A stretch of DNA of 64,000 bases from Listeria weihenstephanensis (GCF_003534205.1 NZ_CP011102.1:2244036-2308035), one strand, 5' to 3'; numbered from the stretch's first letter, positions 1-10,410 are shown. The notes: generated by a model not told the origin, from the sequence alone. A program made the numbers and translations.

Positions 1-3000
1 TAGTTGTTGTGGTTGTTCCATCTTCTTTTGTCACGACATCTGCACCATCTTCGGCAATCGCGGGACAGCCTTCGAACGTGCCATTGGCTCGTTTTTCTAG
101 TTGTTTAGTTAGACTTTCTTGTTTACTTTTTTCTTCTTTTGTTGTGGTTTCTTTGGTGCTTGTTCCTTCTGTGGCTGTTTTGCCTGGTGTTACTTTAAGT
201 TTGTCTTTGGCTTGTTTGTCATAGGTTGTGATCCATTCGCTGAGTGTGCCTTTGACTTCTTTGGTTTTGTCGGTGATGGTTTCTTTGCCAATCCGGTTGC
301 CGAAGGCGTCGTATCTGTAGGTCGTGACGTGGCCTTCGTTGTCGGCGGATTGAATCAATTGGTTTTCACCGTTGTAGGTGTATGTTTCTACTTTACCACT
401 TCTTAGTGCTTTTTTGGTAATGTTTCCGTTTTTGTCGTGAGTGTAGGTCGTGTCGGCGTCTCCATCGGCTTGGATCATTGCCAACACATTGTCGTCATCA
501 TAGCGGTAATCCTCGATGGTTTTTTTACCGTTTTTGACGCGCTTTAGTTTGGTTCTGTTTCCGTTGGCATCATAGATGTACGTGATGACTTCGGTGTTTT
601 TGCCTGCTTTGACGGTGGTGTCGATGAGTTGATCGTCGGCGTCGTAGGTGTGGGTTTTGACTTGTTTCGTGCCGTTTTGATTGATCGTTTCTTTGGTGAC
701 ATTCCCATTTTCATCGTAGGTGTAATCGAACGACGCGATGACTTTACTGGCTTTATTGCTGGTTTCGACGTGTTCAGTTTCGCCAATTGCGGAGTAACGG
801 TACGTTGTTTTGGTGCCGTTGCTGTAGTGAATCGCGAGTGGTAAACCGTTGGCGTCGTAGTCGTAGGTCGTTTTCTTGCCGTCTGCTTCGATGACATCGG
901 TTAACTGGTTTGTGTCGTCATAGCGGTAGGTCACGCGTGTGCCGTCTGGGTAGATCAATGCTGTTTTGCGCCCGATCGTATCGTACTCGTATTTCAGGTT
1001 TTCGCCATTGGCATCTTTGACCGCTGTTACATCGCCGTATTTGTTATACGTGAAGGTCGCCGTCCCGTCTTTCGATGTCGCCGTTTTGATCTCGTCGTTT
1101 TCGTCGTACGTATATTTGTAGCCGCCTCCGTCAAATTGCTGCTCAACCAAATTATTCAGCTCATCATATTTGTACGTCGTCTTGCTGCCGTCTGGTTTCG
1201 TTTCGGATTGGAGCGAACCGTCCAAGCGATACGCGTATTTCTCCGTCTTGCCCTCTGGCGTCACTTCTTTGACCATATCGCTGCGGTCGTTGTAGCTATA
1301 TTTCGTCACAAAACCTTTGGCGTCTTTGATTTCCGTCAGATTATCCACTTTGTCATACGTATAAGTCGATGTCTGGCCTAAGCGGTTTTTCGCCGTCGTC
1401 ATCCGATCCAGCGCATCATATTTAAACTGTTCCTTCTGACCTTTCGCATCGGTGGTTTCCGTCACGTTCTCGTTGCCGTCATACTTCATTTTCGACTCGT
1501 TGCCGCGTGCATCTTTCACCGAATCCAACAAACCGCGCGCGTCATAGTGATACGTCGTCACCGCATTGGTCGGGTCTTTCATACTCACCACTTGGTCGTT
1601 TTTGTTGTAGCGGTATTCGGTGCTCGCCTTCAACGGATCGGTTTCCTTCGTCACATTTCCCTTTTTATCATACGCGTACTGATACGCCTGATTTCCTGGG
1701 TCAATCATCGACGTCACGTTGCCAACCTTGTCGTACTGCACTTTCGACTCGTTACCGCGCACATCACGCATCGCCGTCACGCGGTCCAATTTATCATAGG
1801 AATAGCCGACTGATAGCTTATTCGGATACGTAATGGCTTCTAGACGCTGTGTTTTGTCGTACGAATAGCGCGTGATTCTGCCTTTCGCGTCTTTTTCAGA
1901 CGTCTGCTGGCCAAATTTATCGTACGTATAACTCACAATGGCCTGCTTCGATTGATTGTCGCTTTCCTCTGTCAAATCGCCGAACTGGTTGTACGCGTAA
2001 CTCTGCTTGTAGCCAATTTCATCTGTTTCGGAAAGCAATAAATCGTCTTTATCATACGCGTATTTCGTCGCTTTGCCGTTCGCGTCGATTTCTTTCAACA
2101 CATTTCCGCGCAAATCATATTCAAATTTGGACGTAATTCCCGCAGGCTCTTTTGCCACCAAAATTTGATCCGCATCGTCGTACGTGTAAACCGTCGTGTT
2201 CCCGCGCTTATCCGTTTCCGCCGTCAAACGACCAGCCGCATCATAACGATTCAGCAACTTAAAGCCAGCCGCGTCAATCTCGGTCGTCAAACGTCCCAGC
2301 GGATCATACCCAAACTGCGTCTCATTTCCTTCCGCATCCGTCTGACTCGTCACAAGTCCCGTCGCATCAAATTTCTGCTGCGTCACGCCGCCATTTTCAT
2401 CGACAACTTTAATCACATTCCCGTTCGCGTCATACGTCACGCTCGATACTGCGCCCGCCGCGTCCGTCGTTTTCACCAAGTCATCGTTGCCATTATAACC
2501 ATAGCGCGTCGTCTCGCCGAGCGGATTCGTCTCCGTCAGCATGTTGCCTTCCGCGTCATACGTGTAGGTATATTTCCCACCATTCGGCAAAATTTCCGAC
2601 GTCACATCGCCGCGTTTATTGTAAGCAATGCTCTGCGTCGTGCCCTCTGGATGTTGCTGCGCGACCAATCGATCCGCCGCATCATACGCATAACCCGTCT
2701 TATTCCCACGCACATCCGTCTCGCCAACAACGTTTCCAAACGCATCATAGTCATACGTCTCGCTCCGGCCTTTACGATCCGCCACACGCGTCACATCGCC
2801 AATTTTATTGTACGCATAACTTTCCTTTTGTCCCGTATTGTCTTTTTGCTCCAACAAACGGTCCATTTTATCATACGCAAAAGTGGAAACCGTACCATCG
2901 GCGTTTATCTGCTTTACAACATTATCCGCCAAATCATATTCGTACGTCGTTTTCCGACCAATTGGATCCACGCTCTCCGTCACATTCCCACGCACATCAT

Positions 3001-6000
3001 ACGCGTACGTCGTCTTGTTCCCAAGCGCATCCACAATCGCCGTCACGTCGCCCGTCTGGTTATACTCGTACGCAGTCTCGTTCCCATAAGGATCAATTTC
3101 CGCCGTCACATCGCCATTCTTATTATAGCGATACTGCGTAATGTCCCCCGTCGGCGAAACCTCCGTCGCCACCAATCCGAGCGCATTATACGTATATTTC
3201 GTCACGTTACCTTCCGCATCCGTCTCCCGAATCACGTTCGCTTCCCCGTCATAAGCAAGCGTCACCACATGCCCATTGCCATCCGTAATCCGCGTCACAT
3301 TGCCATCCGCATCATACACATAACGCGTTTTCGCGCCAACTTCATCCGTCTCCGTCTGCACCTGGTCCAGCTTATCAAACGCGTACTGCTTCACGCCACC
3401 AGCCGCATCGCGCTCCGCAACCACACTGCCATTCGCATCATAATCATACGTCGACACACGCCGAGCCTCTTTCAGCTTCGTCGTATTGCCGTTCGCATCA
3501 AACTCGTACTCCTGCACGTGCCCTTCCTGATCCACAAAACGCGTAATATTCCCCATTTTGTCATACGTAAAGGCTTCCGTCGTGCCATCCGGATACGTAA
3601 TCCGCGTCACATTACCGTCCGCATCATACGCATACGCCGTCACGTTCCCCAACGGATCCGTTTCCGCCGTCATATACCCCGATTTCGCGTCATACTGATA
3701 CGTCGTTTTCTGCCCGTCCGCCGTCTCCTCCGACAACTTCTGACCAAGCGCATCGTACGCATAACGAATCACAGCACCATCCGCGGCCGTCGCTTTCACA
3801 ACCCGATTCAGCGCATCATACGCAAATTTCTCCTTGTTTCCAAGCGGGTCCGTCTCACTGATTTTATTCCCGTTCCCGTCATACGCATATTTCGTAACGC
3901 CACCCATCGGATTCGTCTCTTCCGTCAAGCGACCCAAACCATCATACACATACGCCGTCTTATTCCCATTCGCGTCCGTCTCACTAACCTTGTTCCCGTT
4001 CGCGTCATAGCCATAAACCGTCACGTCCCCGCGCGCATTCGTCTCCCGCGTCAATTCCCCACGCGCATTCCGCACATACGTTTCCTTACCACCATTCGCA
4101 TCCGTCACCGCGCTAAGCATCGACAACGCATCATACGCATACACCGTCACATTCCCACGGCCATCCGTTTCCCGCACAGGATTTCCTGCTGCGTCAAACA
4201 CCGTTTTCGTCGTCGCCCCATTCGCGTCCGTTTCCGAAACCAGCTGCCCATCCGCGTTGTAGGCGTACTTTTCCACCCCGCCATTCGGCAAAATAGACCT
4301 AACCACGTTGCCCGCCGCATCATATTCATACGTCGTCACCCCGCCAAGACTATCCGTTTCCCGCACAAGTTGATTTTTCCCATCAAAAGTCGCCGTTTCC
4401 GTCGACCCGTCCGGATAAACCGTTTTCGTCACGTTCCCGTTCGCATCATTCACAAACGTCGTCTTATTTCCCAGCTGATCCACCGAAGCAACCAACTGAT
4501 TTTTCCCATCATACACGTTCTCCGTCACCGATCCATCCGCGTATTCGATTTTCGTCGTCTGCAAGCGCTCATTAAAATAAATCACCTGCTTGTTCCCATT
4601 AAAATCCGTCGTCGTGGTTTTCCCGTCCGCATAAGCAAGCGTCGCAACATGCCCCTCGCCATCCGTCTGTTTCGTCACACGACCATCCGCATCAAACACG
4701 TTCTCAATCAACAATTTCCCGTCATGATCCTTATAAGACGTCATGTGATGCGCATCATCATACTGATACGTCACCCTTTTCCCCGTCTGATCCACGAGCT
4801 TCGTCAAATTCCCGTCCGCATCATACGAATACGCCAATTTGCCACCGTCCGGCAAGGTAATCTCCTTCAAATGCCCCTGCGTATCCCACGCATAGGTCAG
4901 CACCTTCCCAGACCCCGTCACCATCTTCGTCAAATCCCCATCCGCATTATACGAATAAACCGTCACGTGTCCCGCCTGATCCGTCACCTTCAAAAGCTGC
5001 CCATTCGCCGCAAAAAGCGACACGTCGCCCGTCTCCGAGTTCACGACCTCAAACTCCCGCGCACCGTCCTTACTCACTTTTTTCGTCAAAGCAAGCGGTT
5101 CATCCTCCGCAATCACGAATGTCCCGTTAGCCTGTTTATCAAAAAACACACTCCCGCCGTCCGCACGCGTCAACATCACCGTTCCGTCTTCCAAGAACCC
5201 AAGCTGATCCGCCAAATTAAACGTCCAGTTCCGCCCCATCGGACTATCCTTACCCTGCCCCATCGAATTATACGTCCGCGTAATCGTCTGCTCCTTATCG
5301 AAATCAAACCACTTCGCGTCCTCCATATCATAAAGCAAGTTTCCACTATCAAAATTAATCGGCTCATATCCGAACGTACAATGCTTGCCACGCCCAACCG
5401 CCAGCGCATCGAGTCGCATCTTATCCGCCGTAGAATATGCCGCCGTCTGATACGCCTTGCCCGCATTTTGCTGCGGATTCCGAATAAACACCACGTTCCC
5501 CTGAACGAGCAACTCATCCTTCATATTATTATCCAACATAAACTGCGACCGCTTATTCGAAATCCCGTAAAACTTCAACAAACGCGGCAACGAGTCCATC
5601 CCCGTTACCCGATAAATCTGAAACGTATCATACTTCTTGCTCGCCGACTCGTTCCCGTCCTTAATCTCCGCCTCCACTTGATACAAATGATTCTCTTTCA
5701 AGGCACCCTTCAAAAGCATCGTATTCGTTTGCCAATTACTCATCAACTCACGATACTCCTGCGTCAAATTATTCAGCTTCGGATAATCCGGGAACAAATA
5801 ATCCCGCCCAATCGACGGATCCGTCCCGCTAAACGTCACCTTATTTTTATCCGACGTATCGACAATTTTATAATTAATCTTCGCATCCGGACGACCAACA
5901 CCATCCATACCAAGCGCCGTAAAATCAAGCATACCATCATTATTCGCACTCACAAAAGGACGCAAATACAACGTCGTATCTTTGAGCGGCATATCCGCAT

Positions 6001-7642
6001 CAATCGGCGGACGCTCGCGGTGCTTAAACACCACATACGGCGACTCACTCGTAACACCAGATTTCGGCGCAGCAAAAACATCGGCCTGCGAATACGGCAA
6101 TTCAAATCCATTCACCTTCGCCGTTTTCACCAGAATCCCATTATTTTTCCCGCCATTCACCCAGTCCTTCGCGGCCGTCGTAATATCAAACGAAACCCGA
6201 CGATTCGCATCATCAATCCCGCCAATATACGTCTCATTACCATCTAGATTCGCAGGCGGACCATACGGAAAACCGAGGCTCTGGAATTTGCCATACGTCA
6301 GGTCATCGATCGCCCCAACATCCTTCGTAATCCCGTGCGCTTCGAACTGGCGCTGAATCACTTTGCCACTGCTATCCTTCGCACGATCTCCCCAAAAACC
6401 TTCCGTTCCACTTCTAAAAAGAGACAACTCCGCCGATTCAATTTCGCGGTTCGTCCCGATTTTCTTAATCTCACTATCCGGAACCTTCACGACACCATAT
6501 GTGATAAAATGAGCCGCACCAAGCGTTCCCGAGTTATTTCCATCATCGTATCCAATATACATATACGGCTGAAACGAGTACGCCACATCATCCCGATACT
6601 GGCGCAAACTCGTCGCCTCAATCCCGTTCGTAATCTTCGTACTCACAAATGAGACCGCGACCTTAGCGAGGCTCCCCGTCACATTCGCCGTACTAAACGC
6701 CGCGACCTCGAGCTTATAGCCATCCGCCGTCTTCACCGATTTCGCCGACAACGTATCAATCACAGAACCCGTCTCGTCCTCCAAAACAGGGCTCGCAATC
6801 GCGCCAATCAACGTTTTCCCACGATAAATCAACGTCGCCGCACGCTTCGCATCATCCACGAGCGTCACACCATCCGGAACCGTCAAATCAAACGCAACCG
6901 ATTGCGCCGTCTCGTCTCCCGTCTTCACATACTGCCCGAGCTCCATCCCAAAACTATCCGCCTGCACCGTAAAGGCATCCTGCTTAGCATCCTCACTCGC
7001 GTACAAAATCCGGTTATCCTGCGTCGCGACCTGCGTCAAATCCGCATCCCCACTCGGCCGAACCGCCACATCCGCGCCATCCAAACCAAGCGTCGGCATC
7101 ACATCTTCCGTCACGATTTCAGGCGTCGTAACCTCCCGCGCCGTCTCATTCGCCGTCCAAGCCTTCGCGCCATCCTTCACCAGCGTCGTATCAAAATCCT
7201 CCCATTTCCCCGTCGCACTATCCTTAAAATGCACCGGCTCCGTGAAATAATACGTCTCACCCTCACCCGTGTCCGAATTCACAAATGTCTTCGTATTCTC
7301 CGTCCGATCCCCGACCACCTCATCCATCCCAGCAGCCGTCGCATCCTCCGTCAAGCCATCCGTCACACTCGGCGTCTCCGCCTCAAACAACCGAACAGCA
7401 TCCGCGTTCGCACCATCCGAACTCTCCGCATCCGTCACATCTTGCGTCCGCGCCCCATCCTTCAACTGCTTCTGCGCATCCTTATCCAAATCCGCCACCG
7501 TCACCTTATCCTGCGACGCCAACCGTTTCCCATAATAATTCCCAAACTCGCTCTCCACACTCATCGCACCCTGCACAAACTGCCACGGCATCATCGAAAA
7601 TAGCAAAAGCGTCACCAATAAAATCTTCAATCCCTTTTTCAT
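1..7642 (-). CDS. YD-repeat (RHS/WapA-like) secreted wall-associated protein, 3' end outside window
   Basis: About 2547 codons are open from an ATG at 7642 to the left edge, so the C-terminus is missing. A signal peptide is clear (MKKGLKILLVTLLLLF then a polar AxA-type region). A DNRLRE/CBM-like region follows at roughly residues 380-560, then a DUF6531-like RHS entry motif (FDSGNLLYDMEDAKWFDFD), then several dozen YD repeats of the form YDANGNVTKETDPxGN. The visible end becomes a Thr/Lys/Glu-rich linker. In this family (B. subtilis WapA, RHS toxins) the repeats form a shell around a variable C-terminal toxin; the tip cannot be seen here. The RBS is GGGAGA/GGGG upstream of ATG. It follows a small membrane protein gene by 19 bp, probably in one operon. 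Confidence 0.93.
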   Translation of the reverse strand, partial: MKKGLKILLVTLLLFSMMPWQFVQGAMSVESEFGNYYGKRLASQDKVTVADLDKDAQKQLKDGARTQDVTDAESSDGANADAVRLFEAETPSVTDGLTEDATAAGMDEVVGDRTENTKTFVNSDTGEGETYYFTEPVHFKDSATGKWEDFDTTLVKDGAKAWTANETAREVTTPEIVTEDVMPTLGLDGADVAVRPSGDADLTQVATQDNRILYASEDAKQDAFTVQADSFGMELGQYVKTGDETAQSVAFDLTVPDGVTLVDDAKRAATLIYRGKTLIGAIASPVLEDETGSVIDTLSAKSVKTADGYKLEVAAFSTANVTGSLAKVAVSFVSTKITNGIEATSLRQYRDDVAYSFQPYMYIGYDDGNNSGTLGAAHFITYGVVKVPDSEIKKIGTNREIESAELSLFRSGTEGFWGDRAKDSSGKVIQRQFEAHGITKDVGAIDDLTYGKFQSLGFPYGPPANLDGNETYIGGIDDANRRVSFDITTAAKDWVNGGKNNGILVKTAKVNGFELPYSQADVFAAPKSGVTSESPYVVFKHRERPPIDADMPLKDTTLYLRPFVSANNDGMLDFTALGMDGVGRPDAKINYKIVDTSDKNKVTFSGTDPSIGRDYLFPDYPKLNNLTQEYRELMSNWQTNTMLLKGALKENHLYQVEAEIKDGNESASKKYDTFQIYRVTGMDSLPRLLKFYGISNKRSQFMLDNNMKDELLVQGNVVFIRNPQQNAGKAYQTAAYSTADKMRLDALAVGRGKHCTFGYEPINFDSGNLLYDMEDAKWFDFDKEQTITRTYNSMGQGKDSPMGRNWTFNLADQLGFLEDGTVMLTRADGGSVFFDKQANGTFVIAEDEPLALTKKVSKDGAREFEVVNSETGDVSLFAANGQLLKVTDQAGHVTVYSYNADGDLTKMVTGSGKVLTYAWDTQGHLKEITLPDGGKLAYSYDADGNLTKLVDQTGKRVTYQYDDAHHMTSYKDHDGKLLIENVFDADGRVTKQTDGEGHVATLAYADGKTTTTDFNGNKQVIYFNERLQTTKIEYADGSVTENVYDGKNQLVASVDQLGNKTTFVNDANGNVTKTVYPDGSTETATFDGKNQLVRETDSLGGVTTYEYDAAGNVVRSILPNGGVEKYAYNADGQLVSETDANGATTKTVFDAAGNPVRETDGRGNVTVYAYDALSMLSAVTDANGGKETYVRNARGELTRETNARGDVTVYGYDANGNKVSETDANGNKTAYVYDGLGRLTEETNPMGGVTKYAYDGNGNKISETDPLGNKEKFAYDALNRVVKATAADGAVIRYAYDALGQKLSEETADGQKTTYQYDAKSGYMTAETDPLGNVTAYAYDADGNVTRITYPDGTTEAFTYDKMGNITRFVDQEGHVQEYEFDANGNTTKLKEARRVSTYDYDANGSVVAERDAAGGVKQYAFDKLDQVQTETDEVGAKTRYVYDADGNVTRITDGNGHVVTLAYDGEANVIRETDAEGNVTKYTYNALGLVATEVSPTGDITQYRYNKNGDVTAEIDPYGNETAYEYNQTGDVTAIVDALGNKTTYAYDVRGNVTESVDPIGRKTTYEYDLADNVVKQINADGTVSTFAYDKMDRLLEQKDNTGQKESYAYNKIGDVTRVADRKGRSETYDYDAFGNVVGETDVRGNKTGYAYDAADRLVAQQHPEGTTQSIAYNKRGDVTSEILPNGGKYTYTYDAEGNMLTETNPLGETTRYGYNGNDDLVKTTDAAGAVSSVTYDANGNVIKVVDENGGVTQQKFDATGLVTSQTDAEGNETQFGYDPLGRLTTEIDAAGFKLLNRYDAAGRLTAETDKRGNTTVYTYDDADQILVAKEPAGITSKFEYDLRGNVLKEIDANGKATKYAYDKDDLLLSETDEIGYKQSYAYNQFGDLTEESDNQSKQAIVSYTYDKFGQQTSEKDAKGRITRYSYDKTQRLEAITYPNKLSVGYSYDKLDRVTAMRDVRGNESKVQYDKVGNVTSMIDPGNQAYQYAYDKKGNVTKETDPLKASTEYRYNKNDQVVSMKDPTNAVTTYHYDARGLLDSVKDARGNESKMKYDGNENVTETTDAKGQKEQFKYDALDRMTTAKNRLGQTSTYTYDKVDNLTEIKDAKGFVTKYSYNDRSDMVKEVTPEGKTEKYAYRLDGSLQSETKPDGSKTTYKYDELNNLVEQQFDGGGYKYTYDENDEIKTATSKDGTATFTYNKYGDVTAVKDANGENLKYEYDTIGRKTALIYPDGTRVTYRYDDTNQLTDVIEADGKKTTYDYDANGLPLAIHYSNGTKTTYRYSAIGETEHVETSNKASKVIASFDYTYDENGNVTKETINQNGTKQVKTHTYDADDQLIDTTVKAGKNTEVITYIYDANGNRTKLKRVKNGKKTIEDYRYDDDNVLAMIQADGDADTTYTHDKNGNITKKALRSGKVETYTYNGENQLIQSADNEGHVTTYRYDAFGNRIGKETITDKTKEVKGTLSEWITTYDKQAKDKLKVTPGKTATEGTSTKETTTKEEKSKQESLTKQLEKRANGTFEGCPAIAEDGADVVTKEDGTTTTT

Positions 7643-7661
7643 ATGTAATCCCCGTCTCCCT

Positions 7662-8117
7662 TTATAATGTAGTTTCCTTCTTCACGTTCTTCTCTATCTC
7701 CAAAATTCCCGTCAAAACTGCTTGCGCCTTCTTATAATCCCGCGCCTCAATCGCATCATTCATGACCTTCAGTTCCAATCCAACATCCCCATAAGCCGTA
7801 TAAATTTTCCGATCTGCCTCCGACAATCCGTCCCAAACATCAGGCTTCTTAGCTTTCGTATAAACCGCCCGAAACCCCGTCTCCATCTCCCGCAACTCCG
7901 CCAAATACGCCGGCTGACAAATGTCCCCATTCAACTTCAAATCCGACCACTTCGCATAATCCCGTTTGAAATCCTGCGCCACTTTCGCCGGTTTCCCGCC
8001 TTCGCCCTTTTCTCCATCACGCGAACACTGTTGAAGCGCTAACAAGAGTATGACAATAAACACCAAAAACAGTGCCAGTACCACCCAAACCTTCTTATTT
8101 TTTAACAATTCCTGCAT
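7662..8117 (-). CDS. small membrane-anchored hypothetical protein in RHS operon
   Basis: A 151-aa protein not recognised as a named family. The ATG at 8117 is chosen because GGGAGGG lies 7-8 nt upstream; the longer reading frame upstream has no such site. One N-terminal transmembrane helix (about residues 8-29, KVWVVLALFLVFIVILLL) is followed by a Cys and a charged helical region, so it is probably membrane anchored with the bulk outside. The Cys context (LALQQC) is not a good lipobox. The gene is 19 bp upstream of the RHS gene on the same strand, which suggests an accessory, anchoring or immunity-like role; that is inference. Confidence 0.75.
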   Translation of the reverse strand: MQELLKNKKVWVVLALFLVFIVILLLALQQCSRDGEKGEGGKPAKVAQDFKRDYAKWSDLKLNGDICQPAYLAELREMETGFRAVYTKAKKPDVWDGLSEADRKIYTAYGDVGLELKVMNDAIEARDYKKAQAVLTGILEIEKNVKKETTL

Positions 8118-8192
8118 CCAAAACCCTCCCATTTTTCCACAATCTCGGCTAGTATACCACAAAAACAGGACGATTTTAGAAGCAACTGGAAA

Positions 8193-8210
8193 GTGTCGAT
8201 ATTTGGACAC
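8193..8210. promoter_or_regulatory. inverted repeat GTGTC-N8-GACAC, possible operator
   Basis: Perfect 5-bp arms around gatatttg lie between the divergently transcribed RHS operon and the RloA/RloB pair. The position suits a shared operator. No cognate regulator is visible, so this is tentative. Confidence 0.3.
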
Positions 8211-8296
8211 ATTTAATAGCCAGTTTGTGTGTATATCTAGCTTGACAGACCAATTCCGATTTGACAAAGCAAAAAAACGCACCTTTTTTCCCATGA

Positions 8297-8305
8297 TGGT
8301 ATAAT
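8297..8305 (+). promoter_or_regulatory. extended -10 promoter (TGGTATAAT) for rloA/rloB-like genes
   Basis: TG-N-TATAAT at 8297-8305 is an extended -10 element about 28 nt upstream of the ATG at 8334. No good -35 is seen at 17 bp, as expected for extended -10 promoters. AAGGAG at 8319-8324 is the RBS. Confidence 0.6.
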
Positions 8306-8333
8306 AAAACAAAAAGACAAGGAGTCGAATCCG

Positions 8334-9671
8334 ATGTTTTCTAAAATAACTATCAGCAATTTCTTTTCCATCCACGACCAAATAAGCCTGACACTCGATC
8401 ACAGCTACAGCCCGGCCGATATTTTCAACCAAAACACCCTCTACACCTACTACGATAACCAGAAAAAGCGCAGCATTCTAAACGGAGCAGTCCTATACGG
8501 CGCCAACGCATCCGGCAAAACAAACCTACTCTACGCCTTCGAATTCATGCGCACCATGACCCAAAAAAGCCATACCTACACCGAAAAAACAGATTTTGAT
8601 ATCACGCCCAACGCCTTCCAATTTTCAACGGCGAAAGAAACCACTAGCCGCTTCACCATAACCTTTACAGAACCCAACTTCCAGGAAAATCAAGACATCC
8701 AATACACCTACGAACTCGCCATCGACGCGGGCACCCTAGAAATCCAAGAAGAATCCCTAACGTACAAAAAAATGCTCAAAACAACATTATCCAAACCAAC
8801 CATCATTTTTGAACGTCTAAAAAGCCAAATTCCTAAAAAAAGTATCCAACTAAAAAGCCTTTTCAACAAAATCGAGCAAGAAAACATAACCCACAAATCC
8901 ATCCTATCCGTACTCATCCACGACATCAATAAAGCCTATTTCAGCAAAGAAACCGCATCTCTAGCCTATAAAATCGTCGAAAGTCTGGCAACCGAAGTTA
9001 CCAAAGGCTTCCAAACCAAACAATTCGATGGCAATTCCCTAGAAGCATTCGCCGAACAAATCAACAAAGACAGCGGTTTCAAACAAGAAATACTAGAAAC
9101 ACTGTACGATTTTGATTTCGCAATCCAAGATTTTTCCGTCACCGACATGACCGATAATCTCGTCGAATCCATTGAACAAGCCACTTTTTCCGATGACGTC
9201 AAAGCCCAACTCATCGCGACAACGAAGAAAAACCGCCGCTTTGAAATCAGCACCGCGCATATCGTGGACGACGTGACATACCCACTAAGCATGAGTATGG
9301 AATCCGATGGCACCAAGAAATTCCTAGAAAGCTCGATCCGACTTTTCGACGCGCTGCAAAACGAAATCCTATTTATCAGCGACGAATTCGACAACAAATA
9401 CCACACGAAAATCCAAGAAGGCCTGCTAAACAAATTCATCCATCAAGAAAACGATAAAAAAGCGCAATTTCTGATTGCTTCCCATAACCCACTCCTGCTA
9501 AATCCCGATCGTTTCGCCAAAGAACAAGTCATTTTCATCCAGAAAGATCGCGAAACCCAGGCCAGCGAAGTATTCAGCCTCAGCGAATTCCATGAAATCA
9601 CCTACGACAACCACAATTGGACGAATCTCTATTTAGACGGTCGTTTTGGAGCCGTTCCGGAGGTGTTTTAA
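8334..9671 (+). CDS. AAA/ABC-type ATPase, RloA / AbiLi-like
   Basis: A 445-aa ATP-binding protein of the RloA/AAA_15 type. It starts with the SMC-like beta strand FSKITISNFFSI, has Walker A GANASGKT at residues 56-63, a Walker B-like strand ending in ISDEFDNKY near residue 345, and a switch histidine in IASHNPLLLN near residue 385. The next gene starts directly after its stop (TAAATG) and encodes an RloB-type protein. RloA-RloB and the lactococcal AbiL pair are abortive-infection or restriction-linked systems in which the ATPase controls a TOPRIM-like partner. The anti-phage role here is inference from that pairing; no restriction genes are adjacent. Confidence 0.85.
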   Translation: MFSKITISNFFSIHDQISLTLDHSYSPADIFNQNTLYTYYDNQKKRSILNGAVLYGANASGKTNLLYAFEFMRTMTQKSHTYTEKTDFDITPNAFQFSTAKETTSRFTITFTEPNFQENQDIQYTYELAIDAGTLEIQEESLTYKKMLKTTLSKPTIIFERLKSQIPKKSIQLKSLFNKIEQENITHKSILSVLIHDINKAYFSKETASLAYKIVESLATEVTKGFQTKQFDGNSLEAFAEQINKDSGFKQEILETLYDFDFAIQDFSVTDMTDNLVESIEQATFSDDVKAQLIATTKKNRRFEISTAHIVDDVTYPLSMSMESDGTKKFLESSIRLFDALQNEILFISDEFDNKYHTKIQEGLLNKFIHQENDKKAQFLIASHNPLLLNPDRFAKEQVIFIQKDRETQASEVFSLSEFHEITYDNHNWTNLYLDGRFGAVPEVF

Positions 9672-10328
9672 ATGAGCCGTGAAATCAGGAAAATCGTCCA
9701 CCTCTTCATCCCCGAAGACAGTGGTGGCATCAAACCAAACAGCTGCGAAGCCCACTATTTCAAATTACTTTTCCAGCGCAGACTAAAAAACTACCAACTA
9801 AAAATCTACACACACGCCCAAGAAACGAAATTCAAAAAAGCGCTGAAATTCAGCGCCCATCCCGATGATAAATTTTTCATAATAACCGATCTAGATTTCA
9901 CAGAAGACCGTTCCAACCTTAAATATGTAAAGAAAAAAATCAGCAATCTCGCCGCTCTTGGAGAAAATGCCCAACTATTCGTCTCTGGCCGCAGTTTCGA
10001 AGTTTGGCTCTGCATGTATCACGGAGTTTATACCAAGCGTTTTATATCCCAAAGCGCCCTCAACAAAGCAGTCGCACGAGACTACACAAAAAAAGAGCGC
10101 TGGTATATTCAAGAACGCGGGCGACTTTACAACAATTTAAAACCAGCCAGCGCCAACGCAAAAAAATCCCGACGCATCATCCTGTCAGGCGGCACGCGCG
10201 ACCAAAAACGCTATGTAACAGAACTTCCCAATTTCAACGACGAAGCCCTGCTCGACTATTTTATTGCTCGCGAAACTTTTACGTATGTTGATTTGTTAGT
10301 GAAGGAATTGCAGTATTTGAGTCGGTGA
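9672..10328 (+). CDS. RloB-like TOPRIM-fold effector (AbiLii-like)
   Basis: A 218-aa protein of RloB size. The N-terminal acidic motif (CEAHYFKLLF, near residues 25-34) and the strand ending FIITDLDFTED (near residue 70) fit the Glu plus DxD acidic set of a TOPRIM-like nuclease. The rest is basic and helical, as in RloB. The start codon abuts the upstream ATPase stop, so the two are translationally coupled. In AbiL/RloAB systems this subunit is the presumed nuclease activated by the ATPase. The canonical first Glu of TOPRIM (EGE) is not obvious, so the catalytic assignment is moderate. Confidence 0.8.
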   Translation: MSREIRKIVHLFIPEDSGGIKPNSCEAHYFKLLFQRRLKNYQLKIYTHAQETKFKKALKFSAHPDDKFFIITDLDFTEDRSNLKYVKKKISNLAALGENAQLFVSGRSFEVWLCMYHGVYTKRFISQSALNKAVARDYTKKERWYIQERGRLYNNLKPASANAKKSRRIILSGGTRDQKRYVTELPNFNDEALLDYFIARETFTYVDLLVKELQYLSR

Positions 10329-10330
10329 TA

Positions 10331-10383
10331 GGAAAGTTAAAAGTGGAGAATCTTATATCTGGATCTCCCACTTTTAACTTTCC
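10331..10383. terminator. long hairpin after rloB-like gene
   Basis: Perfect 16-bp arms (10331-10346 and 10368-10383, GGAAAGTTAAAAGTGG and its complement) immediately follow the stop codon. There is no clear T-run, so it may be a stabilising 3' hairpin or a weak bidirectional terminator between two convergent units. Confidence 0.55.
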
Positions 10384-10410
10384 GAACTATTTGAGCATTA
10401 TTTATAACCG

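Noticed and set aside
2165-6247. A 1360-codon open frame on the plus strand
   Set aside because: It is the mirror of the YD-repeat gene: repeated codons leave a long open antisense frame rich in Arg/Ile/His with no signal peptide or RBS.
1-7642. Could the repeated DNA be a CRISPR array or satellite
   Set aside because: The repetition follows YD codons of variable length and the frame is continuous; no constant repeat-spacer pattern exists.
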